DNA of 64,000 nt from Mangrovivirga cuniculi (GCF_005166025.1 NZ_CP028923.1:2234001-2298000), one strand, 5' to 3'. Shown: positions 1 to 9,341, numbered from the stretch's first letter. The notes: a model not told the origin generated them from the letters alone. Numbers and translations are program-made.

Positions 1-72
1 TCCAACTCCAAACACCTTAATGATTCTATTGTCATTGCACTAAAAACGGAAAGAAAACTGCGTTTACAGTGA
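1..72 (+). CDS. possible 3' end of an upstream gene
   Basis: Frame 1 is open from the first base to a TGA at 70-72, giving 23 codons that end in KLRLQ. It may be the C-terminus of a gene that begins before the window. The stretch is short enough to be open by chance, and nothing in it identifies a family. No clear terminator hairpin follows, although a T-rich run lies at 83-89. Confidence 0.3.
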   Translation, partial: SNSKHLNDSIVIALKTERKLRLQ

Positions 73-216
73 GATAGGGTGGTTTTTTTAATAAAAATTT
101 AAAATAAATAGATTCCACATCTCTTTTTTGCCATACTCATAAATAGAAATCGTTTGTATTTTTATATTATTAATAATTAATCTATAACTGGTGTTAATTT
201 TCATTAATTACCCTTA

Positions 217-251
217 TTTGTTGCCAATTCCATAATTCAGGTCTACTTTTG
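217..251 (+). promoter_or_regulatory. Bacteroidota-type promoter of the secreted protein gene
   Basis: A TACTTTTG box at 244-251 matches the Bacteroidota -7 consensus TAnnTTTG. A TTTGTTG run at 217-223 lies about 20 bases upstream, where the -33 TTTG/TTG element is expected. The ATG at 277 is 25 bases downstream. This is one of the better promoter matches in the window. Confidence 0.6.
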
Positions 252-276
252 TAATATAATTCAATACCAAACAATT

Positions 277-861
277 ATGAGAAAGTTAACATTAACAATT
301 TTACTTGCAGTAGGAGTTACAATAAGTTCAGTAGCAGCTACGAGCGTTAAGGCGGACACAACTAAAAATGATGATCTGGCTTTAGAAAGAGTTTCTGAAA
401 AAAGTGTATATCATTTATCTTATTATAATAAGGCTTTTGATCTATACACTTTAATAGTAAAGAAAGGCAATACTGTGATTTTCAAAGATCAGGTTACCGG
501 AAATGGAATCGATAAGGTTTATGATTATGGTAAGCTTGAGAGTGGAGAATACAAAGTAGTAGTCAACTCTTCTAAATCTGGAAAATTAATCGAAAAAACA
601 ATCACTGTAGTAAGTGACATCGATTTCCTTAAAAGCAGATTCATTGTTTCGAAACAGGACGATGGTCGTGTTTTAATTAAAAATAGAACTGGTGAAAAGG
701 TTGAAGTAATGATTAATATAAATGGTCATAGAGATACAATTACTAAACTTATTACTTTTAATCCTCTTCAAACAAAGATTTTGAAGATTGAAGATGATGT
801 TGATACTTCAGAATTAACAGTATTTTACAACGGTGAAAATTTGGCATCATTAAATTTCTAA
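277..861 (+). CDS. secreted hypothetical protein with beta-rich repeats
   Basis: The 194-residue product begins with a typical signal peptide (MRK, hydrophobic core, small residues before KADT near residue 27), so it is probably exported to the periplasm or surface. The mature part alternates short hydrophobic and polar stretches with GNG, LESGEYKV and NGE turns. This suggests two small beta-sandwich units, similar in texture to DUF3244-type exported Bacteroidota proteins, but I do not recognise the family with certainty. No catalytic motif or cysteine is visible. It has its own promoter at 217-251 and its own terminator at 899-933, so it is probably a single-gene transcript. Confidence 0.75.
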   Translation: MRKLTLTILLAVGVTISSVAATSVKADTTKNDDLALERVSEKSVYHLSYYNKAFDLYTLIVKKGNTVIFKDQVTGNGIDKVYDYGKLESGEYKVVVNSSKSGKLIEKTITVVSDIDFLKSRFIVSKQDDGRVLIKNRTGEKVEVMININGHRDTITKLITFNPLQTKILKIEDDVDTSELTVFYNGENLASLNF

Positions 862-875
862 AATATTTAAGATCG

Positions 876-933
876 GTTTTTCATGTTTATTTGGGTTAAA
901 AAGGGGAAGCAATAAGCTTCCCTTTTATTTTTT
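876..933 (+). terminator. terminator cassette copy 1 (23-bp repeat plus GGGAAGC hairpin)
   Basis: A 23-bp segment at 876-898 ending in TTTGGGTTA is followed by a hairpin: GGGAAGC at 904-910 pairs with GCTTCCC at 916-922, flanked by A and T runs. It can terminate the secreted protein gene. The same 23 bp and a near-identical hairpin recur at 1099-1151. Confidence 0.75.
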
Positions 934-1098
934 CAATAAAAGGAGAATTGGACTGGATATAATTTAGTTATTTTCATATTTATGTCTATATTTTTAATAA
1001 AATAATAATTATTTTATTTTTAAGTGTTGTATTTGATATGAAAAAGGCTAATTATTTGAAATATATGTAAAAAGTTGCATATTACAATCAAACACACA

Positions 1099-1151
1099 GT
1101 TTTTCATGTTTATTTGGGTTAGTTAAGGGGAGCAAAGCTTCCCTTTTTTTA
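1099..1151 (+). terminator. terminator cassette copy 2
   Basis: A perfect 23-bp copy of 876-898 lies at 1099-1121. It is followed by GGGGAGC (1127-1133), an AAA loop, GCTTCCC (1137-1143) and a T run. No gene that needs ending lies between the two copies. It may therefore end a short RNA started in 934-1098 or act as a leader terminator ahead of the histidine kinase at 1201. The rest of the 339-bp gap at 862-1200 is AT-rich with nothing else recognisable. Confidence 0.65.
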
Positions 1152-1200
1152 TGTTTATTCGTTAAATAATCATTAAATTTGACGTATAATTTTTGAGAGT

Positions 1201-4200
1201 ATGCTAAGTGAAGGATTTTTTGAGAATTTCAGAGATGTAGCTCTGATAGTGCGGGACAATAATGTGGTCAGTTTAAATAAGACAGCAAGATCTTTATTTG
1301 AAACTATTTACCTTCCGGTTTCTCTTGATTCCTTTATCCATTCCAATCTTTATAGTCAACAACCAATAGGGATAGGGTTGGCCTCATTATTTCAGGATTA
1401 TCTTAAAAAATCCAGTCTGGAAGGAAGTTCTTCTTTTGAATATTTACATAAAAATAGCTGGTATGAAATTACGATTATAAAAAATGATGATAATTCTTTT
1501 TTTATATCGTTTAAGGATATTTCATTTTATAAAAAATTCGATCCACAGAACAAGATTAATTATAAAAGCCTTGCGGAGTGTTCTCCTGATACGATCATAA
1601 GATTTGATAAAGAATATAAATTTCTTTATGTCAGTGAAAATATTTATGATCTCCTGCATTTAAAAGCTGATAATCTTATTGGTAAATCTATTTTTGATAT
1701 AGGCTTTAATAATGAGATAATTGATCTTTTGTCTTTTCACGTTTCTTCTGTTTTTATTCATAAAAGTAAGCAACGAGTGGAATTGAGATTACCGACTGGT
1801 GTATTCATAGATTTATATATGGTTCCTGAGTTTGCTATAGGAGATGAAATATCTTCGGTTGTAGCTACCGCCAGGGATATAACCGAGTTGAAAGATACCC
1901 AGGAGCAAGTGAGTAGAAGTCATGAGGTACTTGCTGATGCATTTCGTATGGCAAAACTATCTACCTGGGAAATTGATGTGAAACTGAATAAAATCACTGT
2001 AAATAATTTTCTACAGGAGAACACAACCAGGGATTATCACTTTAAGGATTTTTTAAATCAATTCATCCTGGAAGAATATCATGAAAAAATAATCCAGGCA
2101 GTAAAGGATTGTATCTCCGCAAAAGATGAGAGCTTCAAGGCTACATTAAATTACCAAATTGTAGTAGGACAGGAGATCAGAACTTTCATGACCAATTTGA
2201 GAATTCGCAAAAATAGTCTGGGAAATACAATTGTTATTTATGGTACCAGTTATGATATAACCGAATTAAAAAAGGCTAAACAAGATTTGAGAGTTTCCAA
2301 TGAAAAACTCTGGGATGCAATGAAAACTGCCAATTTAACCAACTGGGATTTAAATCTTGTAACTGGTAAAGGTCAGGTCCAAAAGCATTTTCTTTCAAAT
2401 ATCGGTATTGAGGTTGATGATGATGTCTACAGCTTCACTCTAAAGGAATTGTTTAGCTTTGTTGTGGATTCTGATAAAAGAAGGTTATTAAGAACTTTTA
2501 ATGAATCCTTCAATTCTAATGAGCCACATTCACTGAAGTTTTTCGAATTTAAGGTTAATGTAAATAATAAGGTTTTTACTATTTCAGCTAGCTTCAGAAT
2601 GAAGTTAAGTTCTAATGGAAAAGCGGTTTATTGTTTTGGAACTGCCCAGGACATAACCAGACTCAAAGAAGCTGAAGATGAGTTAAGAGATTACAGGGAA
2701 AACCTGGAATCTTTGATTGAAATAAGGACCCAGGAACTTATAAGTAGTAGAAGAAATCTACAGGACGCACTTGATCTGGCGCAGCTTGGAACCTGGGAAA
2801 TAGATATAGTAAATAATCCGGGATATTTTTCAGGAAGTAAAATATCACAAAATATTATTGGACTCAGCAGCGCTCATTGGCCAATTGAGGAATATATCAG
2901 TCTTATTCATCCTGAAGATTTTCAATATTTCAGGGAGACGCAGGAGAAAACTGTTAATGCCAGGCCAGGAGATAAAATAGATAACATTGAATATAGAATA
3001 ATTAAACCTAATGGGGATATTGCCCATCTATATATCTCGACTAAAGTTGTGCATGATGACGATGGTAACCTGATCAAGATGTATGGAAATATTCAGGATA
3101 TAACCCCAATAAAAAAGACTCAGGAAGAAAAGGATAGGCTTACCAAAATAATCGAAAGTTCTTCTGATATAATCTGCCTTATAAATAAGGATAAGACTAT
3201 TCAATATATGAATAAGGCAGGGAAAATTTTCTATGGAATTGAATCAGAAGATGAACTTAAGGGACAATCCATTGAAAAGTATCAGCCTCAAAAATCAATT
3301 AGCCGTGATCCTGAACTTTGGAATTTACTTGAGAGGGATGGCTTCTGGATGGGTGAAAATATTGAAGTTAAATATGATGGAACAGAATTTCCTGTTTCTC
3401 AACTATTGATGGCTCACTATGGCAAGGATGATCAGCTTGATTGTTATTCTACCGTTATCAGGGATATATCAATGCAGAAAAAGATTGAAGAGGAGCTGAG
3501 ATATAAAAATCACGAATTGGATACTTTTGTATATAAAGCCAGCCATGATTTAAAAGGGCCTATTTCATCTCTTATCGGATTATATACATTGGTGAAATAC
3601 GATGTGACAGATGAAAAATCTCTGGAATATTTTGAAAGGTATAATGCCCAGATTACCAGATTAAATGATCTGCTAAATGATTTATTGAATCTTACAAAGA
3701 TAAAAGATAAGGAAGCTGAAAAGTCTAAGATAGACCTTAATTCTGAAATCAATGATTTTATTGAAACTTATTCGGATAAATCATCAAATTCGGAACTTGA
3801 TATCATGTTAGATGTTGAAGAAGAACTGGTTATTTACTCAGATAAATTATTAATCAGAACAATCCTTCAGAATCTAATTGAAAACGCATTTAAATATTCG
3901 GATAATAGTAAAGAAAGCTCATTTGTTGGTATAAATGCAAAAATAGATGGTGGTAGTCTTAATTTAATGGTGGAAGATAATGGTATAGGTATCGATGTTG
4001 AGCATCAAAAAAATATCTATAACATGTTTTACCGAGCTACTGAGAATAGTTCAGGTTCCGGGTTAGGGTTATACCTATTAAAAAATGCAGTAGATAAGTT
4101 AAATGGAACTATAAATTTACATAGTGAACCAGGAAAGGGGACTATTTTTAAATTAAATATTCCATTTTCTCAAAGTCCTAAAGAAGAACCTACTTTTTAG
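1201..4200 (+). CDS. multi-PAS sensor histidine kinase, cytoplasmic
   Basis: This 999-residue kinase autophosphorylates a histidine in response to a signal read by tandem PAS domains. About five PAS/PAC units are visible, most ending in a DIT motif: roughly 125-235, 245-360, 365-490, 520-640 and 645-765. A coiled linker lies near 490-525. The HisKA domain has the phospho-acceptor in ASHDLKGP (His about 782). The ATPase domain has the N box LIENAFKYS (about 893), G1 EDNGIGID (about 925) and G2 SGLGLYL (about 953). There is no signal peptide, membrane segment or receiver domain, so it is soluble and its response regulator must be elsewhere. The ligand is unknown. Its 3' end overlaps the convergent TPR gene by 11 bp. 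Confidence 0.93.
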   Translation: MLSEGFFENFRDVALIVRDNNVVSLNKTARSLFETIYLPVSLDSFIHSNLYSQQPIGIGLASLFQDYLKKSSLEGSSSFEYLHKNSWYEITIIKNDDNSFFISFKDISFYKKFDPQNKINYKSLAECSPDTIIRFDKEYKFLYVSENIYDLLHLKADNLIGKSIFDIGFNNEIIDLLSFHVSSVFIHKSKQRVELRLPTGVFIDLYMVPEFAIGDEISSVVATARDITELKDTQEQVSRSHEVLADAFRMAKLSTWEIDVKLNKITVNNFLQENTTRDYHFKDFLNQFILEEYHEKIIQAVKDCISAKDESFKATLNYQIVVGQEIRTFMTNLRIRKNSLGNTIVIYGTSYDITELKKAKQDLRVSNEKLWDAMKTANLTNWDLNLVTGKGQVQKHFLSNIGIEVDDDVYSFTLKELFSFVVDSDKRRLLRTFNESFNSNEPHSLKFFEFKVNVNNKVFTISASFRMKLSSNGKAVYCFGTAQDITRLKEAEDELRDYRENLESLIEIRTQELISSRRNLQDALDLAQLGTWEIDIVNNPGYFSGSKISQNIIGLSSAHWPIEEYISLIHPEDFQYFRETQEKTVNARPGDKIDNIEYRIIKPNGDIAHLYISTKVVHDDDGNLIKMYGNIQDITPIKKTQEEKDRLTKIIESSSDIICLINKDKTIQYMNKAGKIFYGIESEDELKGQSIEKYQPQKSISRDPELWNLLERDGFWMGENIEVKYDGTEFPVSQLLMAHYGKDDQLDCYSTVIRDISMQKKIEEELRYKNHELDTFVYKASHDLKGPISSLIGLYTLVKYDVTDEKSLEYFERYNAQITRLNDLLNDLLNLTKIKDKEAEKSKIDLNSEINDFIETYSDKSSNSELDIMLDVEEELVIYSDKLLIRTILQNLIENAFKYSDNSKESSFVGINAKIDGGSLNLMVEDNGIGIDVEHQKNIYNMFYRATENSSGSGLGLYLLKNAVDKLNGTINLHSEPGKGTIFKLNIPFSQSPKEEPTF

Positions 4201-4900
4201 TTAAGGACTTGATGAAATCAAAGAAATCAGCTCTTTCTTTTTTATCAGATATAATGTTACGAGTAGTTTTTAAGAGTTGAGTAAAACTTAACTTTTTACT
4301 ATTCTTTGATTGACTTGTTTTTATTTCAGTTTTAGGCTCAGGTATTTCAGGAGAAACATTTTCAGAGTTTGAATTTTGTTCTTCAGGTTTCCCATCAGCT
4401 ATAGAATCAGCCCGCTTAAATGAAATTTGAGCAGCTTCTTTTCTTCCTAGTTTTTCCTCAACTAATCCTCTATTGTTGTAAGCAATCGCATCTTCAGGGT
4501 CTAATTCAATTGCTTTAGTGTAATCTTGTATGGCGCCTTCCAAATCACCAAGTCGGTCTTTTATGAAAGCCCTGGAAGAATAACGGTAAGGATTTTCAGG
4601 ATCTAACTCTGCTGCAAGGTTAAGGTCCTTAATTGCAGCTTCCTGGTTTTTATTAAGAAAATAAGCTAAAGCTCTTTCACTAATCATGGATGGACTGTTA
4701 GTTTGATCCACAAGCTTATCAAAATCAGAAATTGATTTTTCAAACATGTTAAGCTTCGAGTATGCTTTTGCCCTGTTATAAAGAGCATCGAGATTTTTAT
4801 CATTTTCTTCCAGGATCTGGTTAAAATGAAATATAGCCTCTTCAAATTTTTCCTCGCTGCACAACTGTTTTCCCTTTGCTAAAACCTCTTCCACAATCAT
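4190..4900 (-). CDS. TPR-repeat protein
   Basis: The 236-residue protein is built of about five tetratricopeptide repeats covering residues 1-165, with typical pairs such as ALYNRAKAYSKL and AIAYNNRGLVEEKLGRKEAA. The tail is Ser/Asn/Lys-rich and low in complexity, then ends in a charged helix. TPR arrays are protein-interaction scaffolds, so no reaction can be assigned. There is no signal peptide, so it is probably cytoplasmic. A small lipoprotein gene lies 2 bp upstream on the same strand, so the two may be co-transcribed. Confidence 0.85.
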   Translation of the reverse strand: MIVEEVLAKGKQLCSEEKFEEAIFHFNQILEENDKNLDALYNRAKAYSKLNMFEKSISDFDKLVDQTNSPSMISERALAYFLNKNQEAAIKDLNLAAELDPENPYRYSSRAFIKDRLGDLEGAIQDYTKAIELDPEDAIAYNNRGLVEEKLGRKEAAQISFKRADSIADGKPEEQNSNSENVSPEIPEPKTEIKTSQSKNSKKLSFTQLLKTTRNIISDKKERADFFDFIKSLTKK

Positions 4901-4902
4901 AA

Positions 4903-5118
4903 TTAATTAATCATTTTGACCCGCTTAGTCCTCTTTTTTCTTTTATGCCTTTTTGAGTCATATAGTTTTTTCCTTGTTTTTGGTTTTACCACGTATATAG
5001 TCGATCCTGAATCATTTGATTTACAAGATACTGTGGAAAATGAAAATCCACTGATCAGGATTGTCATTACCAAAGCGGATGAAAAAACTCTGTTTTTAAT
5101 TCTAAAACCTATTTTCAT
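4903..5118 (-). CDS. small lipoprotein with strongly basic tail
   Basis: The 71-residue product has a lipoprotein signal (basic start, hydrophobic stretch ILISGFSFSTVSC with a lipobox cysteine near residue 32). A short Ser/Asp linker follows, then a tail dominated by Lys and Arg (KRHKRKKRTKR). Anchored small proteins of this shape occur in Bacteroidota and may contact negatively charged surface polymers, but that is inference. An opposite-strand frame of similar size covers the same DNA. I prefer this strand because of the lipobox and the tight spacing to the TPR gene. Confidence 0.55.
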   Translation of the reverse strand: MKIGFRIKNRVFSSALVMTILISGFSFSTVSCKSNDSGSTIYVVKPKTRKKLYDSKRHKRKKRTKRVKMIN

Positions 5119-5310
5119 AGATGGGTGTTACAATTTTGTTGAATTTTATACGGCTCAGGCTTATAAAATCGTAATTCAATGCAAATATGGTAAAAACCAC
5201 GCACTTTAACTGTTAATAATATGGGTTGGATAGTACCTGGTAAAGAAAAATTTAATTCTTCTATTTTAATTAGAACGTCTTATAAAAAATAAATTATAAA
5301 AATACTGAAA

Positions 5311-5336
5311 TAAAAAAAACCGGCATCTGCCGGTTT
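5311..5336 (-). terminator. terminator of the DUF2147 gene
   Basis: AAACCGGCA (317-325 within 5300s) and TGCCGGTTT (5328-5336) form a 9-bp stem with a 2-base loop. Read on the minus strand it ends in eight T residues, as expected just after the stop of the gene at 5345. Confidence 0.85.
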
Positions 5337-5344
5337 GTGTTTTC

Positions 5345-5767
5345 TTAATTGACTGGATACCATGTCTGAGTCCTGAAAAGAAAGGCGAGATAACCTCTTA
5401 CTTTTAGAGTTTTACCTTCCCTCCAAATCTTACATCTGTAAACACTTCCGTTTTCAGGGTCAAGAATTGTTCCGTCTTCATACTCTCCATCATCATTTTT
5501 TTCTAATCCTTTGATGATTTCCATTCCCTGTACAGGTTTCATATATCTTGGATCGTCTTCATCGCACTCTTCACATTTAGCATTTTTACGATCTTCATTT
5601 AATATTTCGACAACCTTTCCATAAATCTCACCATTTTTTTCATAGATAGAAACAATGGATTTAGGTTCACCGGTTTCATCATCAATAGTTTTCCATTTCC
5701 CGGTTATTTGAGCTGATACTGTTTGGTATCCGAAAACCAGCAGTAAAATCAATAAAAAATTTCGCAT
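5345..5767 (-). CDS. DUF2147 exported protein
   Basis: The 140-residue protein starts with a signal peptide ending near VSAQ (residue 19). The core GKWKTIDDETGEPKSIV, then GKVVEIL, GMEIIKGL and the ending FRTQTWYPVN, is the pattern of DUF2147. That is a lipocalin-like beta-barrel family of exported Bacteroidota and Proteobacteria proteins with no proven biochemical role. Two cysteines in CEEC (about 73-76) could form a disulfide or bind metal. It stands alone with its own terminator downstream. Confidence 0.85.
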   Translation of the reverse strand: MRNFLLILLLVFGYQTVSAQITGKWKTIDDETGEPKSIVSIYEKNGEIYGKVVEILNEDRKNAKCEECDEDDPRYMKPVQGMEIIKGLEKNDDGEYEDGTILDPENGSVYRCKIWREGKTLKVRGYLAFLFRTQTWYPVN

Positions 5768-5860
5768 ATTTTTAAAAGTTGATTAATCGATTACAAGAAC
5801 GAATTAATGACTAAAATAGTTTAAATAATTTCAAATTAAAGAATTGATGTAAATGAAAAT

Positions 5861-5890
5861 AAAAAAACTCCGGTCGGAACCGGAGTTTTT
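5861..5890 (-). terminator. terminator of hppA
   Basis: ACTCCGGT (5867-5874) pairs with ACCGGAGT (5879-5886) around a CGGA loop. On the minus strand a run of seven T residues follows, placing it just after the hppA stop. Confidence 0.85.
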
Positions 5891-5894
5891 AAGT

Positions 5895-8090
5895 TTATTT
5901 TTCTGCTTGTTTATTTTCTTTAATTTTTATCTCTACCTTCTCAATCTTTTTATCTACATGAGAAGTATGATGATCATTAACAGATATATAAGGAGCAATA
6001 ACTAATGCAACAATTGACATCAGCTTTATGAGAATATTCATAGAAGGTCCTGAAGTATCTTTAAATGGATCACCCACTGTATCACCAGTAACTGATGCTT
6101 TGTGAGCTTCAGAGCCTTTGTATTCCATTTCCCCATCAATCTCAACACCCTTTTCAAATGACTTTTTAGCATTGTCCCATGCTCCACCTGCGTTGTTTTG
6201 GAAAATACCCATAAGGACACCACTTACAGTCGTACCTGCAAGTACCCCACCAAGTACTTCCGGACCAAATGACAATCCGACTATGATTGGAGTTAAGAGT
6301 GCAATAGCTCCAGGAAGAATCATTTCTCTGATTGAAGCTCTTGTTGATATTTCAACACATTTGTCATACTCAGGCTCCTGTTTGTATTCCATTATACCAG
6401 GCATTTCTTTAAACTGCCTTCTTACCTCATTTACCATATCCATAGCGGCTCTACCAACAGCAGCAATGGCAAGAGAAGAGAATATAAATGGAATCATACC
6501 TCCAATAAATAAACCTGAAAGTACATCTGCTTTATAAATATCTATTGAACTGATACCTGCAATTCCTACATAAGCAGCAAATAAAGCAAGTGCTGTAAGT
6601 GCTGCAGAAGCAATAGCGAATCCTTTACCTGTAGCAGCAGTTGTGTTACCTACTGCATCAAGGATATCCGTTCTACCACGCACTTCCTCTGGAAGACCGC
6701 TCATTTCTGCAATACCACCTGCGTTATCAGCGATCGGACCGAACGCATCTATAGCCAGCTGCATCGCCGTTGTCGCCATCATTCCTGCAGCAGCAATACC
6801 TACTCCGTACAGACCCGCAAAAGAATATGAAGCGTAAATACCACATGCAAGGATGATGATTGGAATAAAAGTAGATTCCATACCAACAGATAATCCACCG
6901 ATCACATTAGTTGCATGTCCGGTAGAAGATTGTTTAATTATCGAATTTACAGGCTTTTTGCCCATTGAAGTATAGTATTCGGTAACTATACTCATTAATG
7001 CTCCAACGACCAATCCGGTTACTACAGCATAGAAAATGCCCATTTTAGTAAAACCTGCAGATCCTTCACGCATTAAAACTAACTCACCATCTGGTAATAA
7101 CCAGTCGATGATAAAATAAGAAGCTGCAACGGTTAAGATAATCGATGCCCAGTTACCAAGATTAAGTGCATTTTGAACACTACTGTTTTCTCCTTTAATT
7201 CGAACCATTTGAGCGCCAATAATAGAAAAAACAATACCAACACCACCAATGATCATTGGAAGTAGGATAGGGGCGATACCACCAACAGCATCATCAGATT
7301 GAATTTCTCTGCCAAGAACCATTGTAGCCAATATTGTTGCTACATACGATCCGAATAAGTCTGCACCCATACCGGCTACATCACCTACGTTGTCTCCCAC
7401 GTTATCAGCGATAGTCGCAGGGTTACGAGGATCATCTTCCGGGATTCCGGCTTCTACCTTACCTACAAGGTCAGCTCCAACATCTGCTGCTTTTGTGTAG
7501 ATACCACCACCTACACGAGCAAATAGGGCGATACTTTCAGCTCCCAGTGAAAAACCAGCAAGAACTTCAAGTGCAGTTTCCATCTCGATGCCATTTGCAC
7601 TGGCACCGGTAGAAAGGACATAATAATTATAAAAGACGATAAATAAACTACCTAGACCAAGGATCGCCAGTCCGGCAACACCAAGTCCCATTACTGTACC
7701 GCCTGTAAAAGAAACGTTTAAGGCTTTCTTGAGTGAGGTTTTAGCAGCTTCAGTCGTTCTTACGTTTGCTTTGGTAGCAATTCGCATTCCAATAAAACCA
7801 GCTAATGCAGAGAAAAAAGCTCCAATGAGGAAAGCAACTGCAATCACCCAGTCAGAATTTTCAACAAGACTTCCGGAATAAGCCAGGAGGGCTCCGACAA
7901 TCACCGCAAAAATCGCTAATACTTTCCATTCGGCTTTAAGAAAAGCCATTGCTCCTTCAGCGATATAACCCGCCAATTTCTGCATCTTATCCTCTCCGGC
8001 ATCCTGCTTGCTTACCCAAGCTGCTTTCATGTACATGACCAAAAGGCCAACCAAACCAAGTGCCGGCACCACGTAAATTATATTACTCAT
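5895..8090 (-). CDS. hppA: membrane-bound ion-pumping pyrophosphatase
   Basis: The enzyme hydrolyses pyrophosphate and uses the energy to pump H+ and/or Na+ across the membrane. The 731 residues contain about 16 membrane helices, the usual size. Signature segments are visible: DVGADLVGK (about 203), [19 protein letters not shown] in the substrate site, and the second Asp-rich site near the C-terminus ([15 protein letters not shown]). The segment [10 protein letters not shown] (about 480) carries Ala where potassium-independent enzymes carry Lys, so the enzyme should belong to the K+-dependent group. Whether it pumps Na+, H+ or both cannot be settled by eye. The charged cytoplasmic tail after the last helix is Lys-rich. 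It is a single gene with its own promoter and terminator. Confidence 0.97.
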   Translation of the reverse strand: MSNIIYVVPALGLVGLLVMYMKAAWVSKQDAGEDKMQKLAGYIAEGAMAFLKAEWKVLAIFAVIVGALLAYSGSLVENSDWVIAVAFLIGAFFSALAGFIGMRIATKANVRTTEAAKTSLKKALNVSFTGGTVMGLGVAGLAILGLGSLFIVFYNYYVLSTGASANGIEMETALEVLAGFSLGAESIALFARVGGGIYTKAADVGADLVGKVEAGIPEDDPRNPATIADNVGDNVGDVAGMGADLFGSYVATILATMVLGREIQSDDAVGGIAPILLPMIIGGVGIVFSIIGAQMVRIKGENSSVQNALNLGNWASIILTVAASYFIIDWLLPDGELVLMREGSAGFTKMGIFYAVVTGLVVGALMSIVTEYYTSMGKKPVNSIIKQSSTGHATNVIGGLSVGMESTFIPIIILACGIYASYSFAGLYGVGIAAAGMMATTAMQLAIDAFGPIADNAGGIAEMSGLPEEVRGRTDILDAVGNTTAATGKGFAIASAALTALALFAAYVGIAGISSIDIYKADVLSGLFIGGMIPFIFSSLAIAAVGRAAMDMVNEVRRQFKEMPGIMEYKQEPEYDKCVEISTRASIREMILPGAIALLTPIIVGLSFGPEVLGGVLAGTTVSGVLMGIFQNNAGGAWDNAKKSFEKGVEIDGEMEYKGSEAHKASVTGDTVGDPFKDTSGPSMNILIKLMSIVALVIAPYISVNDHHTSHVDKKIEKVEIKIKENKQAEK

Positions 8091-8129
8091 ATTGTCTTAG
8101 TTGGATTAGTTAAAAAGTTTAAAGATTCA

Positions 8130-8137
8130 CAAATATA
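8130..8137 (-). promoter_or_regulatory. -7 box of the hppA promoter
   Basis: On the minus strand this reads TATATTTG, matching the Bacteroidota TAnnTTTG box, about 40 bases upstream of the hppA start. No convincing -33 TTTG is seen at the expected distance. Confidence 0.45.
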
Positions 8138-8216
8138 TAAGATGAGCGGAGAATAGAAAATAAAATTTTGTTTTCTCTGTTTGCTGTAAGTGGCAATAAT
8201 TAAAATGAATAGGCAT

Positions 8217-8244
8217 AAAAAAAGCTGCCTTCAAAAGGCAGCTT
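8217..8244 (-). terminator. terminator of queD-folE
   Basis: AAGCTGCCTT (8222-8231) pairs with AAGGCAGCTT (8235-8244) around a 3-base loop. The minus-strand copy is followed by a T run and lies just after the folE stop. Confidence 0.85.
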
Positions 8245-8263
8245 AACAATTATCAATGTATAT

Positions 8264-8971
8264 TTATCTTGTGCTATCTTTATAGATATGATTTAAAAAC
8301 TCTTTCTTTTTATCCTCATTTAAGAATTTACCGCTATAATGAGTGGTAACGGTTGAGGAATTGGTGTCATTCACACCTCTTGAAGAAATACACATGTGGT
8401 CAGCATCAATAACCACTGCAACATCCTCAGTTTTTAAAACTTCTTTTAATTCATTAGCGATTTGAACAGTCATTCTTTCCTGTACCTGAGGTCTCTTAGC
8501 ATAATATTGGACTATGCGATTTAATTTGGAAAGACCTATGATGTTTCCATTAGATATATATGCTACATGTGCATGTCCGTAGATAGGTACGAAATGGTGT
8601 TCGCAATTTGAGTGAAATGTGATATTTTTTTCAACCAGCATTTCGTGATACCTGAACTTATTCTCAAAAAGTGTAATGTCAGGTTTATTCTCTGGATTTA
8701 GTCCGCTAAAAATTTCTTTAACATACATTTTAGCTACTCTCCTTGGAGTTCCTTGTAAGCTGTCATCGCTCAGGTCCAGACCTAAGATGGTCATAATTTC
8801 TTTGAAATGTTTCTCGATCAGTTCGATCTTGAGTTCATCATCCTTGTCGAAAGCATCTGCTCTCATCGGGGTTTCAAGTGATGTTCCTACATGCTCATCA
8901 CCTAAATCATCTATCCTTTTTTCTATTTTCTCGTCAACACGGGTATTCAACGAAGTTTCTCGGTGTTTCAT
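8264..8971 (-). CDS. folE: GTP cyclohydrolase I
   Basis: FolE converts GTP to 7,8-dihydroneopterin triphosphate, the first step toward folate, and its product also feeds 7-deazaguanine synthesis through QueD. The C-terminal 180 residues carry the family core. The zinc ligands are the Cys and His in NCEHHFVPIYG and the Cys in DHMCISSRGV. The motifs QERMTVQIANEL and SSTVTTHYSG are also present. The zinc-type IA enzyme is thus predicted. A charged N-terminal extension of about 50 residues precedes the core. The start overlaps the end of queD by 38 bp, so the two are translated from one mRNA, queD first. Confidence 0.95.
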   Translation of the reverse strand: MKHRETSLNTRVDEKIEKRIDDLGDEHVGTSLETPMRADAFDKDDELKIELIEKHFKEIMTILGLDLSDDSLQGTPRRVAKMYVKEIFSGLNPENKPDITLFENKFRYHEMLVEKNITFHSNCEHHFVPIYGHAHVAYISNGNIIGLSKLNRIVQYYAKRPQVQERMTVQIANELKEVLKTEDVAVVIDADHMCISSRGVNDTNSSTVTTHYSGKFLNEDKKKEFLNHIYKDSTR

Positions 8972-9341
8972 ATAATCTGACTGTTAAATCAAGTTTCTTA
9001 TCAATTTCTTTTCTTAAAATATTCCAAATAACCACAGCAATGTTTTCTGCTGTTGGGTTAACATCCCGAAAGTCGTCGACATCGAGATTGAGGTTTTTGT
9101 GATCATAACGTTTTAAAATTTTATCTTTTATAATATTACTTAACTCCTTCATGTCGTAAACGTAACCCGTTTCCGGATCAGGTTCACCCACGAGCTTTAC
9201 GATTAATTCGTAATTGTGCCCGTGAAAATTAGGATTATTGCACTTACCAAATACTTTATCGTTCTTCTCGTCACTCCAATTCCGATTATATAAACGGTGT
9301 GCAGCATTAAAGTGTTCCTTTCTATATACAGCTATTTTCAT
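8934..9341 (-). CDS. queD: 6-carboxy-tetrahydropterin synthase / 6-pyruvoyl-tetrahydropterin synthase family
   Basis: The 135-residue protein matches the QueD/PTPS fold. The zinc histidines lie in FNAAHRL and in the FHGHNYEL pair. The catalytic Cys lies in FGKCNNPNFHGH (about residue 34). Further motifs are VYDMKELS, DHKNLN and NPTAENIAV near the end. QueD turns dihydroneopterin triphosphate into 6-carboxy-tetrahydropterin on the queuosine route. The overlap with folE, which makes its substrate, and the presence of queA in the same window favour a queuosine role over biopterin synthesis, but sequence alone does not exclude the latter. Confidence 0.9.
   Translation of the reverse strand: MKIAVYRKEHFNAAHRLYNRNWSDEKNDKVFGKCNNPNFHGHNYELIVKLVGEPDPETGYVYDMKELSNIIKDKILKRYDHKNLNLDVDDFRDVNPTAENIAVVIWNILRKEIDKKLDLTVRLYETPRNFVEYPC

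Noticed and set aside
4916-5209. Plus-strand 97-codon frame opposite the small lipoprotein gene
   Set aside because: It is composed mostly of the complement of the Lys/Arg-rich tail, begins in the TPR gene upstream region and has no recognisable features; the minus-strand lipoprotein is better supported.
6118-6837. Plus-strand open frames across hppA
   Set aside because: They are antisense shadows of a highly conserved membrane protein gene and have no homology pattern of their own.
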